Positions 49,227 to 61,080 of a stretch of DNA of 64,000 nucleotides are shown here, one piece after another. A program made the translations under genes and the position numbers. The stretch comes from Isoetes taiwanensis (Eukaryota > Streptophyta > Lycopodiopsida > Isoetales > Isoetaceae). The notes under the pieces were generated by a model. That model ran no database searches. It worked only from the letters and a program-made list of their open reading frames with translations, and had not been told where the DNA came from. Position 1 is the stretch's first letter; each line of letters starts with the position of its first letter. Where the stretch lies: assembly GCA_021234155.1 (NCBI GenBank), contig JAJEKV010000022.1, forward strand, positions 9,955,815-10,019,814. Reading direction: 5' to 3'.

Positions 49227-50020
49227 CTTTTTATTCTATCTAACCACTTTTCTGGTTTGTCAAAACATATCATGTTAAACGTCAAGCTCCAGGGGTACAG
49301 ATTAGTATTGCCACTTGTCCTGAAGAAACAAGGTGCTAATGCACACAGGGTTGCCCTTCATTGTTATAGAAAGTTAGTTGTGCAAGTAGGATGTCAGTAA
49401 ATTTCTGTAGGTGTTGGACTTTGGACATATGGCTCTACAAGATTTTTTATTCTTTGTCTTTGCATTGATCTGCTCCAGACTCAGTTTTCCTGTTCAAAGA
49501 TCATTTTGTACCTCAAATGAGCCGTGACGGCACATGTAGATCAAAGTTGTGCCAATAAAAATATCAGCTCCTAATCCCATTTGTACGATTCTATATGTAT
49601 CTGTTTCTCTGCCTTATGTATGGCTTGCAGGCTGGAACATGCTTTCAAGCTACAAACAAAAGTAATGACATCAAGTGATATGTTTTGCAGTTGCATTAGC
49701 TCAATTCTTTCAATGCTTTTGCAGGTCCATGCTCAGCATATCCTGCAAGTAATGCAGTCCAAGATACATCATCTCCACTAAGCAATTGGTAAAAGACTGT
49801 GCTTTTACAAGTGAGCTATATTTTGCATGCATGTCTTCACATTTCAGAGTGTATTTCTCGCCCTTATTTAAAGCTCCGATTTTACAACATGCTTTCAGAC
49901 AGCAGACAAATGTCACAACATCTGGAGATTCATTTTCTCATTGCATCCATGTTTAACAAAACCTGCAATTATTGCCAGTCCAAGAGATGAAATCTCGGAA
50001 TGAAAGGTTATCAAATCACT
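49227..50020 (+). other. 3' flank of the zinc-finger gene with a divergent direct repeat
   Basis: Segments at about 49,637-49,775 and 49,888-49,990 are similar (AACATGCTTTCA, ACATC, TTGCAT, CTGCAA, CAGTCCAAGA). Frames are short. No gene seen. Confidence 0.4.
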
Positions 50021-51540
50021 TCAAGATTTGCTTTGTTGAATCTTTGTCACAGATCTGCGAGCACATCCCAGATCTCTCGTTTTTAGCATCTAGAAGAAAC
50101 TCTCAACTGTATGAGCACTTAGTATACACATCATTTTGCATTCGTAATAAGCATGTCCATAGACAAGATAAGAGATGTTCAGGAATGCTCGTTGGAATGA
50201 TGCAACCTATTAAAAGCTTGATGAGCATCAGAGATGCTACAAACATGGGCATTATATAATTCCAAACATTAGTATATGCTTTCAACATCGCAAATATGCA
50301 AATGCATGTGCTTAGCATTTTCTCAGTTTTCCCATTTTTGAATACCTGCTCTGCATGACCAAGAAAAACCTCTTGCTTACACTTTCTAAATTTCCCTGCT
50401 TTGCACAACCACCTCTTGGCCGTCCATCTTGCGTTTGCTGGGTGTAAGTTTTATGGAGCTCGAACCATTTATAAAAGGCCTGGACTTTTGAAGTTTGTCC
50501 CATTGTTCTTGTCTTGCACATACTTTAATCAGATGATTGTTTCCTTCATATTATTCGTCGGGATCGGCCCCGAGATATAAGACATAGTTTGGCTAGGAAA
50601 AAGACAGTACCATCACCATAATTTATACAACATAGAGACTTATTGCATCTTTATGGATTTTTTTTTGGGAAATTTCTAAAATTGCCCCAATATTTCCTAG
50701 AAATTATGAATATACCCTTGTATTTATTTTAATTGTTTAAATGCCCTTATGTCACATACAACAATACGAAGACAGGATCGTTCTTTGTCTTCGGATCTAA
50801 GTTCATTCTAGATCTGAGCACAATCTATTCTAGCTTTGAGCTGCCGGAAACAATCAGAGAAAGTGCCAGGCTTGCTTTTCCATATCCGAACATTTTCTTT
50901 CCCGGAGCAGGTTACCTCTGGCGACCGTTTTATGGCCAGAGACGAAACAAAAACCAGGACTACATTCACAGGTTCTTGCATGACCCAATCACAACAGAAG
51001 AGCCAATTTGAAAATTTTGCAGCATAAGCTAGAAAATTCGAGTATTCAATTATCATTGCTGCATTCTGTGAAAATTTGGAAAGAAGGATCCATCCAAATG
51101 GGGCAATTTGCTTGTTTACGCAGGGGTTAATGCCGCCAGCACAGTAAACTGGAAAGGGGCAACAGCAAACTGGAACTGGAACAACTGCTTTAGCATGCCC
51201 TTGAGAACCTGCATTTAACAAACCTGCTGCATCATTCCTCATCCCAACTTCTATTTGTTCTAAAATGATACAACATACTCTGCCATCACTAAAATATAGA
51301 ATTCCAGGATATCTCTATCTTGACTATAAATAACAACATGCAATCTGATGACTATAAGAGCATTGTGAACTTTGGTGTACAGCCTGTACCTCTATTTGTT
51401 GTAATCCGGCAGTGGATATTAACATCTCTTTAATTTGACATTGAAACAAGCCACAATGAGCACACCCATTCTAGAGTATACATGTTAATGAAGAAATGAA
51501 TGTAAAATTAAAGAATGCATGTCAATCTGCAACCGTATTC
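50021..51540. other. Unassigned stretch with a 144-codon minus frame
   Basis: The minus-strand frame from ATG at 51,242 to 50,808 encodes 144 residues with a Cys-rich start (PVCCCPFPVYCAGG) and hydrophobic patches, and overlaps a + frame of 92 codons (50,733-51,011). Neither has a recognisable domain or splice context, and both could be chance. Confidence 0.2.
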
Positions 51541-51544
51541 CTAC

Positions 51545-51905
51545 AACTCTTCCGGTGGCGTCCATATATTGCCCACACCTTGAGCATCTGTAAGGACGAA
51601 TTTTGAAGGATCCTCCGTACGGATCCGTCTCTCTCTCTTTTGGACGTCCTGGCGGCTTACGTGTAGCAGGAGGTTTCCAGATTTGTCTCTTCTTCTATTA
51701 TGACATCTCAAATGGAAATATTGCGCCTACATATGCATCATACCATGCCTTTATTGAATATGCTGGATGACATACCTTGTGGTCTTCTTTTCAACTAGAG
51801 GATTGCATGAGCACAAGAATTCTATGCCAAGCACAACAACTGCATGTATAATGTTCAAGATCCACAATCCACCCATGCTCTACAATAATCTGCCCATGCT
51901 CAGTA
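51545..51905 (-). pseudogene. MULE (Mutator-like) transposase C-terminal relic
   Basis: On the minus strand a single frame reads FTEHGQ...WIVDLEHYTCSCCAW (SWIM zinc-finger region, with CAHAI found one frame over), then HPAYSIKAWYDAYVGAIFPF, then IWKPPATRKPPGRPK and YRCSRCGQY, with the following GRHRKSC in another frame (zinc knuckle). This order, SWIM finger, Y...Y..aY..I.P, PP..R.PGRPK, CCHC, is the C-terminus of plant MuDR-type transposases. In-frame stops (TGA at 51,793-51,791; TAA TAG at 51,700-51,695) and at least two frameshifts show it is dead. The catalytic DDE core was not found upstream, and terminal inverted repeats were not located. Confidence 0.75.
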
Positions 51906-51979
51906 AAATCACAAGACCTAGGCTACAAAGAGAAAGAAGCGGGATCCTATCCATCCCCTAGAAACTCGCTCCAAAACAG

Positions 51980-52290
51980 CATTTGACACAATACACACGT
52001 AGAATGATATATACCACTCCAGATCCTATGTCCTATATAAGTATTAGGCATAGGACCATCCATATGACATTTAATACTTGTCAAGCAGATTGGGTTCCAT
52101 TTAACAATGCCACACTCTCCTAAAGTATCCCCGCATATCTTCGCTGTAGACGATGTAGCCCCTTCTCACCCCAACCGCACCCCACGAAGTTCTTACTGCA
52201 TCCAAGCATCTATGCAATTTGTCGCATTCATAGCTCCAATTTTAATTTTAGGACTCCAGACATGGCTCTGCCTGAAAGTACCACACCGCT
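51980..52290. repeat. Interspersed repeat R4, copy 1
   Basis: Begins CACAATACACACGTAGAAT, includes TTAGGCATAGGACCAT and GATTGGGTTCCATTTAACAA. Similar to about 57,800-58,110; the right half is also similar to 53,690-53,890. Confidence 0.65.
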
Positions 52291-53560
52291 AATGAGAATA
52301 CCACAAACTGCTGCCAATCATTTCATCTGGAGTTCTATAAAATCCACAGTTTCTAATTAATGCCTCCCCTTTATATGTGATAATAAGCCATCAGCTCTGT
52401 GTCTCCGTGAGCCATTCTACCCCATGTATGTGGCTTCCCTGTGAATTTTGTAAATTTGCATGAACTCTTTGTATTGCTTTTTATTGCCTGCATTCTTCAA
52501 CCCGCATAAGAAAACATATATGCCTTAATTTTTCACTTGAACAAACATTTGGGGAAAAATAATTGTGAGCTGTGATTTATTTGGAACTTCTCATTAAATT
52601 CTCAAAGCCGCTAGATCTTCATGGGGCACACAATCTCTGTTTGAGGAGAGATCTCATCGTAACCAAGGCATTCAATTCGACTCCATTAGGGTTCAATCAA
52701 GAAGCGGCAAAAAAATAGAAGAAGAAGTAATTATTTCCTAATTCGAAATGAGGGACAATGACATGGCATAAAATTCAAAATAACCGACGCTCATTAATTC
52801 GCACTCCCGCAATCTCCACTTCGGTATGCACCACCTGATTCTACCACAAAGAAGGTGCAAAAATGTGGCGTCAAATGCCCATTTTTGATACACCACAGCG
52901 TGCTTTCACCCTGTTTTCTCTTTACATGTTCGGACTTTAATCTCGTGATTGTGATGGCTCTCGTTTCGAATAGTGATAGCTTTCTTTTGTTAAGTGCTTT
53001 TGGGTCATTATAGAAGCTAGTTCCTTTTTATTCTTTTTCTTATTATGTCCTAAGGAATTAAAGGAAAGCCCTCCTGCCTGGGGATGTTGACTTTGTTATG
53101 ATAGTCCACATGTCAATTTTTTAGAGGGTCCTTGTGGAAGGTTTTTGTGGAAATAGTGGTGGCCCTTGTGTCAAGTAGGGATGTGTCATGGGATGGTGGC
53201 CCTTGTGCCATGTGTAGTGTGGCCTTCACGCCAAGGATATGGTGGCCCTCGTGCCAGGGATGGGGTCCTCGTACCCAGTGTTTCTTCTTTTTGTAGGTTT
53301 GTCCAACGATGGATTTGGACGGCTCTTCAAGGATGAATTTGGACGGTTCTTCGGATGAATTTGGACTTATGAGTATGGTGTGGTTCGTTGATAATCGTAG
53401 AGAATGAGCAAGCATTAAAAGCTTTGAAGGCATTAAGAACTTTGCTTTGGCTTGTTGCAGTCATTTTGGACATTTAGTTGTGAGGGCATATGAATTTCCA
53501 CAAGAAGTTTGTTCGCGTTTATAGGAAGTCTTCTTGTTGAAATTTGATTTTTTGTATGCC
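52291..53560. other. Unassigned stretch with short GTGGCCCTTGTGCCA units
   Basis: At about 53,158-53,270 related GTGGCCCT(T/C)GTG(C/T)CA units recur four times, and around 53,315-53,368 GGATGAATTTGGACG(G/A) recurs. These simple local repeats shape the frames there. No gene recognised. Confidence 0.4.
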
Positions 53561-53564
53561 CAAA

Positions 53565-54340
53565 AAGGCCGGTGTGCATGAGGCACTATTGGAAACGATG
53601 ATTTATTGGAGTGTCATGAAGAAGTTTTGTAATTTTGATTTGGAAATAAAGGGGAGGGCCATAAGGCTCATTCACATTTCAAGCAGATCGATAGTTCTTC
53701 TCACCCCAACCCGCACTCCCCATGAGTTCTTGACGAGACGAGTAATATATGTCATTTGTCGCACTACAGCCCAATTTTAATTTAGTGCATGTTCGGGTTT
53801 GAGTACCACAATTAGTATAGTGAGAATTCCCTCGCACCAAAGAATGTAGTCTTAGTAAATAGGATATAAAGCAATTCTTGTAGCTAAGATAACCAAATGA
53901 GATACTTACTCAAAGATAAGATCGAAAACATGGCTGGAACCTTGGACAGATACCATAATAGGTTGATAGAACACTGCAAACTTTAAGGCTTGCTCATTTT
54001 TCTCCACCCAAGTATAACCGCCATGAAAACTCTGTCCTTTCGTGGCTACAAACAAGAAACAAAGAGATTAAGATACATCAAGAAAAAGAATGCAGCTAGC
54101 GTTTGTTGGATTAATTAAAACTTGCATTTGTTTCTGGTGACCGGCTCTTAGATCCCATACATAAGGGTAATCACCGACAATCAATCCCATTTTGTTGAAT
54201 GAAACGTATAAGACTCAGCCTCCTCACAGAACTAGAGCTGGAATTGTCACAATCCACAAGCTCCTGCTCTGACAGAGATAAGAGAGCTCCTCCAACGTGC
54301 CTCTTTATCTTCCTCGATTGTATTGCATTATCTTCTCACG
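53565..54340. repeat. Inverted partners of 31.1 and 32.6-32.96 kb, plus R4 copy 2
   Basis: 53,565-53,680 pairs with 31,081-31,190 on the opposite strand, 53,690-53,890 is R4 copy 2, and 53,985-54,340 pairs with 32,580-32,960 on the opposite strand. The two inverted segments are in the same order at both loci, which a single inversion would not produce. Confidence 0.6.
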
Positions 54341-57300
54341 CTCACCAGCCTAAGTTCGATTCAAAGTATTGCTAAGAAGTGTACATCTTCAAGGATGGTC
54401 GCGGCTATTGCCAAAGGATCACCTGGGGACTCTCACCAATGTTATTTCAGCCATCTCACCGGAGTCGGCCGCTAAGCTGATGTTCAAGAGGTTTTGAGGG
54501 GCACCACGCCCTCCCATGGCCTACCTCGATGCGTAAAACTATAAGAAAAAGCCTGTGGATCCTTCCATTTTGGAGAGAGAAAGACGCTCGCGGAACTAAG
54601 AGTAGAGGATGTGTCATCCACGTACCTAAAAACAGAGTGGATCTACTATAGAACCCATCTCCCACACTAGATACACTTTGCTAGAGAAGGACTGCGGAAA
54701 TATGGCATTCTTTATGACTCTATCCCTCGCTGGAAAGGGCTATTATTTTTATATCCCTTTTAATTCTAATTTTAGATGATGCAAAGATACCCACCACCCC
54801 AGTTTGAAAATGCATTTATGTTCATTGTTGAGGGTTACCCTATCATTCATGAGGAAGTGAATTTTCAATGTCGCTTGTTTATTGTGTACCAAAAAGGTGC
54901 ATTTCGCAAGCCAGGCGTGGAGTAATGAATATGTTATCGCGGATGGTAAAAGTGTCCGATCTTGATTGCAGGTAAAGGCCAACAGAGCAAGAAATACTTT
55001 GTCAAGCCAAGGTAGCTCGTTATTGAGAAGCATCCAGCAACTACACTTTACACTCCCCGCTACAGCCTCGACAACCTAAGATTGAACTACCAAAGACTAG
55101 GGAGGCTATTTTGAGATAATTTAACTTATCGCTGTATTGCAAACACGTGGTGTGCAAAATTCTCACATAATCAGGTCGTGAAATACGCTAAAGGATTTCT
55201 ATACAATGAAGTCTAGCGGACAGATAACATTTTGTGTACCTACATGCTTGGGAAAACAACGCCCAGCGGATCGCCCAGGTTGCATAGCGTTAGTCCGTGA
55301 GAGAGCCCGGGTACCTTGGGCTGGGCTTGGAATCTCAAAGTCGTATCTCGGAAATGGAAGGCAAGGAAGATGGAGGGTGCTCGCAGCGTAGCACCTTTTA
55401 ATTGTGGTAGTATGAAGCCCTCGTGCATCCATCTTAGCCCCAGGCTGTATTCTCCATGTTCGTGAAGGGAGAATTACTTAATCCTTGCCTCATCAAGTAG
55501 CTCCGAGAAATGAAGATGGCATAATGAAGACGCTAGAAGTTGCCCGCGAATGTTTATGAAAACGAGCATCCTAGATGAGGTGGAATGTGTAGAAGTTATG
55601 GCAATTCACCAGCAAGAAAGTCTCACCGAAGCAGTTTTTATGTAACATGGAAAAGGAGTTTTAGGATGTCAAGATCGCAAAGCGATTCCTCGCTCTTCTA
55701 AATGTGATACATGCAGGTCATCCGCACGGTTGTTGAAGTGAAAGGATGAGGCGTAAAGGAGCATATCAGATGACCGTGAGGAGAGAAAGCACACGATTGG
55801 AGCAAGCCTCCGTCGCGACCCAAGATAGTCGGAAATTATATTCCACAGTATCCTAAAGACTATGTTTGTATTATTCATGACAAGATGGACCAGCGAACAC
55901 AATGATTCCAAAAATTGCAGCACCGCGGAAGTCCCTTTAAGTAGACTGATAAACTCAAACATCATTGGATGTGTGCTCTACCATGGCCATGGAGGGGAAG
56001 CTATGGAAACTTTGATTTGGATCTATGGCCGATGGACTCAACTTCCATGTAGGTTCTTCAATAGCATTTGGTATAACAATGCTAAGACTGTGAGATCAAA
56101 ATTGGTACTCACTCAATAAAGAATTATCCCTATAAGCTTGCCTAGACCAAAGGGACCTTCTTTCAGTTCTCCCCCAACACCGATGCCGCAGAATCGACAA
56201 TGCTTCAGTCAAAACAAAGACTGCATGTATTCTCATATCTTCATACCTCTGGCAGTATTATCTTGGTGTGTTCGAGGAGATAGAGTTGGTTTCATGTGAT
56301 GCCCCGCCATACACATGAGGACATCGACAAGCCATTGGCAACTTTTCCTCCACTTAAAGAAGGCCGAGGTGTCAATTTCATGCCCTAATTGTCAGAGCAG
56401 CGTTTCACATTACGTAACTGAATGCACTTGTGCCCTAGATTGTTGATAAAGTACCCATTGAAGGGGTTTATAGAAGGGTACATACCCGATGGCGATGATA
56501 GATCGATCGGCTACAATTCACCCCCGACATTCAAATTCTATATGAACCCGCCCCAAGTGTTTTGGATTGGCTATCTCGTGGTATAAAAAATGTGGAAAGA
56601 AGGGAAGACGAAGCCCATGATGCCGGACCGGAAGCCCTTGCCGCCTAAGGCATTAGTAAAAGACCTCGCCGGCCATTTAAACATCATCCACAAGCATATC
56701 CTCCATTGGGCTGTAACTTCCACAAGCAAGAAGGGAACCCCGTAAAACCAACTATTCATAGCTCACGCTAAGAATTGAGTATTGATGGGTCTCTGTTGTG
56801 ATTAGGAAGATCTCATGCACGAGGGGGCACTTTTTACGAGGGATCTCTCGACCATGCACTCAGGGCAAGAACGAAGCTCAAATTTTACCGCAAAATGGTC
56901 GAATAGTAGAACCACCTGCAAGCTAATCTTCCATATAATGGACCGGGTCAAGGACAAACCCATACCGCATCCACCCATTTAAGGACGTGAAGGAGGGTAT
57001 GTTCATTATGGCACGCCCCGGAGCTGACGGTTGTGTCCCACATGGGTAGGGTACACCATCAGGAGCCCCAAAATGGATGATAAGAAGGAGAATTTTGAGA
57101 CAATCCAAGGGACTTGGTGGGAGCCTCGCCCCTCATGAGGAACCAAGTGTTCCGTACCACCACGCTAATTGTTGGAAGAAAAGATGGAGGCCAACAATTG
57201 CTGCTGATTGCATTGAATTGGAGACAATCAATCGCTTTACCCATCAAATAAGAAAAAGCTCCCAACATTATCAAGATTCTAGTGCCCGCTATCGGCATAG

Positions 57301-57790
57301 CGCAGCCCTCGGCCGGTGGGTAAAAGCATGCTAGGGTGTACCATCTAAAGTTCTTTTAGGGAGTGTAAAACTACCTTAAAAATACCTGACTGGTACTTGG
57401 AACTTGCATAAAATCGTCTCAATAAACAATAAGTTTCAAGTTTATTCATTTATTTTAGTCTCTAATAGTATTGTTATCCTTTTTAATACAATAGATTGAC
57501 ATGTTATTGACCTTCAATTCAAAAAATTTTCGATTGATTTTAATGGAAAGAAAATGGTAAAGTACCAGCTTTTAAAAGTACTCCGCTGTAGGTACTTTGA
57601 GGGTTCCAAAGTGGCGGCCAATCAGAGTACGCTTTCACCCCGGTGATGTTAGTTAGTGTATGAAAAAATTGATATTGAAGCATGAATCTAAAACTGGTCC
57701 ATAAATTCAAGTTATGTACAAAAATAAGAAATTATGCTTCTTCATCGATGTACAATCACCATTCTTATATGAATAAAAGAAATATTATAA
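54341..57790. other. Unassigned, probably decayed transposon DNA
   Basis: Frames of 60-100 codons on both strands (for example 55,965-55,669 on - and 54,749-55,033 on -), none with a convincing domain. An isolated RYVDD peptide (minus, about 54,628) and a CPNC...H....C peptide (+, about 56,377) are too short to classify. No gene supported. Confidence 0.4.
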
Positions 57791-57794
57791 ATAT

Positions 57795-58150
57795 AGATGT
57801 CACAATACACACGTAGAATAATAGATATATATATGACCTAGATCCTATATCCCATATTAGGCATAGGACCATACATTTAATACTTGTTAGTAGATTGGGT
57901 TCCATTTAACAATGCCACACTCTCCTAAAGTATCCTCGCGACGACGAGTAGCCCTTCCTCAACCCAACCTCGCGACCCCACGGTAGTTCACGATCATCCC
58001 CGTGACTTATGCCATTTGTCGACTGTGAACCTTACCTAATTTGAGGACCGGGATGTCGGCTTGAGTACCACAATCGCGCTGAGAATCCCCCGCGACCAAA
58101 GAATGTAGTCTTAGTAACAGATATAAAGCAATTTTTGCTTCAAATAGAAT
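57795..58150. repeat. Interspersed repeat R4, copy 3
   Basis: Collinear with 51,980-52,290 and, at its right end, with 53,810-53,880 (ACCAAAGAATGTAGTCTTAGTAA). It is the longest copy. Confidence 0.65.
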
Positions 58151-60974
58151 GTCATGTGGAATGCTTCGCTAAAGCCTTTGTCCGGCCACTGTGCAGCCAC
58201 ATCTCATTTATAAGGCTACTAAGATAAACAAACTTGCCTGATCCTACCACCCATACTGCATGCATACAGAGATTAAAGAAGAGAGATGGTAATTATAGGG
58301 TCAAGATTATATGAAGAGAGGGATGGCATGTCATTGTAGATGCCAAGAATCCAAGAAGCCCTTGGTTTCTTTTCTCATGATCTAATCGAAGAAGCACACC
58401 CGTTAAGAAAGGATGAAAGGAGAAGTCAGGATCGAATAAGAACCCGCAAGAGGAAGCACAAACCGGCATGCAGATTTTCCATAAAGAAGATTTTAGAGAA
58501 GCAATCTTCCACTGGTGGTGCATTTTAATCTTATTTTTGAGAAGCAATCTGATAATATGAATCAAAGTGCATGATGAATCCAATCATAAAGGTAAAAGAT
58601 GAAAGGAGAGAACGTGGATTGAGCAAGAAGTTCCAAAGAAAAACACAAAAAAGAAGCTAATAAACTCCTAATTTTGAATTTTGAATCTGTGAGCCCATTT
58701 TGAATTTCAATTCAGAAGCCCATTTTGCAGATAGCTTGACAGATTCAAAACCAATGGATTCTTTAGGAGATTTTGGGCAATGCATTGACAACATACCGCC
58801 AAATCAGGTACCTCCTTTTCCTTTATGTCGCGATTCAATCATTTAGTACAATTCAAACTTCACTACTATGGTGAATGTGGATTTCACATAGCCAAGAAAG
58901 ATTCCGCCAGATTTCACATCTCGCGAAGATAGAAAGCACAAAATTAGTGCATCTTGTGCTAATGTCTTCTTGTGGGCATAAGCAATCCAAGGAATACATC
59001 CGCAAGATAAACTTGATGAAGAGGGGCCGTGGATCGATGAAGAGTCCTACAGAAGGAAGCACAAAAGAAGCAATAAGATGGGCATAGAATGAAACAAACC
59101 GTGAAGAATCTAAGGATTAATCTCAATTTTGGTTGGTCATTTGGATGCCTTGATGAAGAACAGTGGTGGTTCATATGATCGAAAAGAACGTAAATATCCT
59201 AAAATGATAAGGTTGCATTCGACGATGAAAATTGCGCATTCCAATCTCTACGAGCTTCCCTACCATTTCTCAGTTCGACAATGATTCCCTTTTAGCGCCT
59301 TTGTTTCTTTGGTTTATTTGCATCCGGTGGTTTATCTTTGCGCTGCGATATGCGAGGAGCTCAAAGAGTCGGGCTTAATTGCCATCTCTATAACTGGCCA
59401 TGAACTCCGCCGCGGGTTTATGTGGGCGGGCCATGGTTTCGCTTTATGTTTGGGAAGAATGGAAATATCCGGTAGATTGGAAGAATGGAAATATCCAAAG
59501 CCGCCACCGGCAGTTGGAAGCAGTACCGATTTGTTTCCACCGCTACCATGTTATCTCTCGGCTTTGCTTTTTCATGGGCGCAGGCGCTAGGAACCATGCT
59601 CCTAAACTCCATGAGAAGAAGCCTCGAGAAGCTGTGGATCAGCCATAAAACATGAACTGGCGCTACTAATCTGGGCGCTATGATAATAGCTTCCACTATC
59701 GCCAAGCCGCTCAAAATTCCACACATTGAGCAAAATTTTGAAAAAAACGCTATACGAGGAAAATGAGATCACATTTTGTCCCATTAAGGGATGCTTAAAA
59801 TGCCATGTCGCCTTTTAAACCGGCCCAATAAGAGAAGAGCTCCAAAGATATCCTTCATTCAAGATATGTGGCAAACAGAATTAATGCAACCGCAACTAAC
59901 TTCTCAGAGTCATTTTTCATTATAACTTTGATCCGTAACCCGACTAAAACTTTTGTAGCAATGTGTTCGCCTCACAAGATCTATCTAGTGATAACCCATT
60001 CATACATCTTTTTATGGATATAAATATATAAGAAATAAGCAAAAAATCATATTTTTTAAGGTTAACGATATGACCATATTGAAATACATCATAACCATAT
60101 ATCATTGAAAGATCTTTTCATTCCGCGATCTAATGCAAACGCAACATTTTGACAAGTGGATCAAAAGTTATGGGGGGAAACAAAGAATGAAGTTGCTGCA
60201 CCGTGACACTGCGCTAATAGAGGGTGTTTCATCACTGGAGGATTCTATGGGATGAAATAAGATCTCAAATTTCCTCTAATGTCCTCCGATTAATTCTCGA
60301 TTTTAGGGCACCTACTTCTGCCGCATACATTTTGACATATTTTGCGCTTTTTTCCCCAAAGTTTGAGTTAATGGAGTTCGCATATTTTATGCATTTTGTT
60401 TTCAACTTGAGTTAAATAGGCATTTTGGGCTTAAATTTTATTGCCAAATCACGACACCGCCAATTATTCTACTATCCGCTAAAATGTGCATGCTTTTGGT
60501 ATTTATTTGTGAGGGCATTTTGAGACTTATATTTTTGATGAAATTGCTCACTATTCTAGTATCTGCAAAACGGCATACTTTGGTTCATTTCCTTTGTGGG
60601 AGCATTTTGGCCTTATATTTAGATCTTACTCAAAGCACATGGAACTTCTTTTTGTTTTGGAATAGAAACCATGTTTCAAGTAGCATTATAGCTTGGGGTT
60701 CAGAATGCAATTTAAAAAATGTGATATGATAATCGACTTTGAGGCTTCGCTTTTCTTTTGGTACCACATTCTTCTACAACCAACTTTATTATGAGTCTCA
60801 TCATGGCAAGTAGGGTGGGGTGTCTTTGAGAAATAGTTGGCACATGGTTGAAGAGATACATATGCAAAATATTTATATTAACACAATCAAGAAGTGCTAC
60901 TATAAAAAAAGTCACATTCTCGATGCAAATTTACTAACCCGAAAGTTGCGCGCCAAAATGGTCCAAAATCATGG
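58151..60974. other. Unassigned stretch
   Basis: A GGAAGCACAAA-type phrase recurs (about 58,453 and 59,052) within K/R-rich + frames. At 59,452-59,500 GAATGGAAATATCC occurs twice. No gene recognised. Confidence 0.4.
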
Positions 60975-61080
60975 CATAAATCCAATTTAAATGAATGATG
61001 GTTTTAATGAGAACTACAAATACTTCGCAAATGCTTAAGAAGAACTACAAATACTTCAGGATCTTAATGAGAGTGCCTGT
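60975..61080 (+). repeat. Shared 33-bp block and a short tandem repeat
   Basis: 60,975-61,007 matches 34,935-34,967 with one mismatch. Immediately after, AGAACTACAAATACTTC occurs twice (about 61,010 and 61,039). Confidence 0.6.

Noticed and set aside
54600-54660. RYVDD peptide on the minus strand suggesting a reverse transcriptase
   Set aside because: Only five residues; the flanking frame has stops and no other reverse-transcriptase motif aligns.
56360-56420. CPNC-x5-H-x4-C peptide resembling a gag zinc knuckle
   Set aside because: Spacing is C-x2-C-x5-H-x4-C rather than x4, and no gag context is seen.
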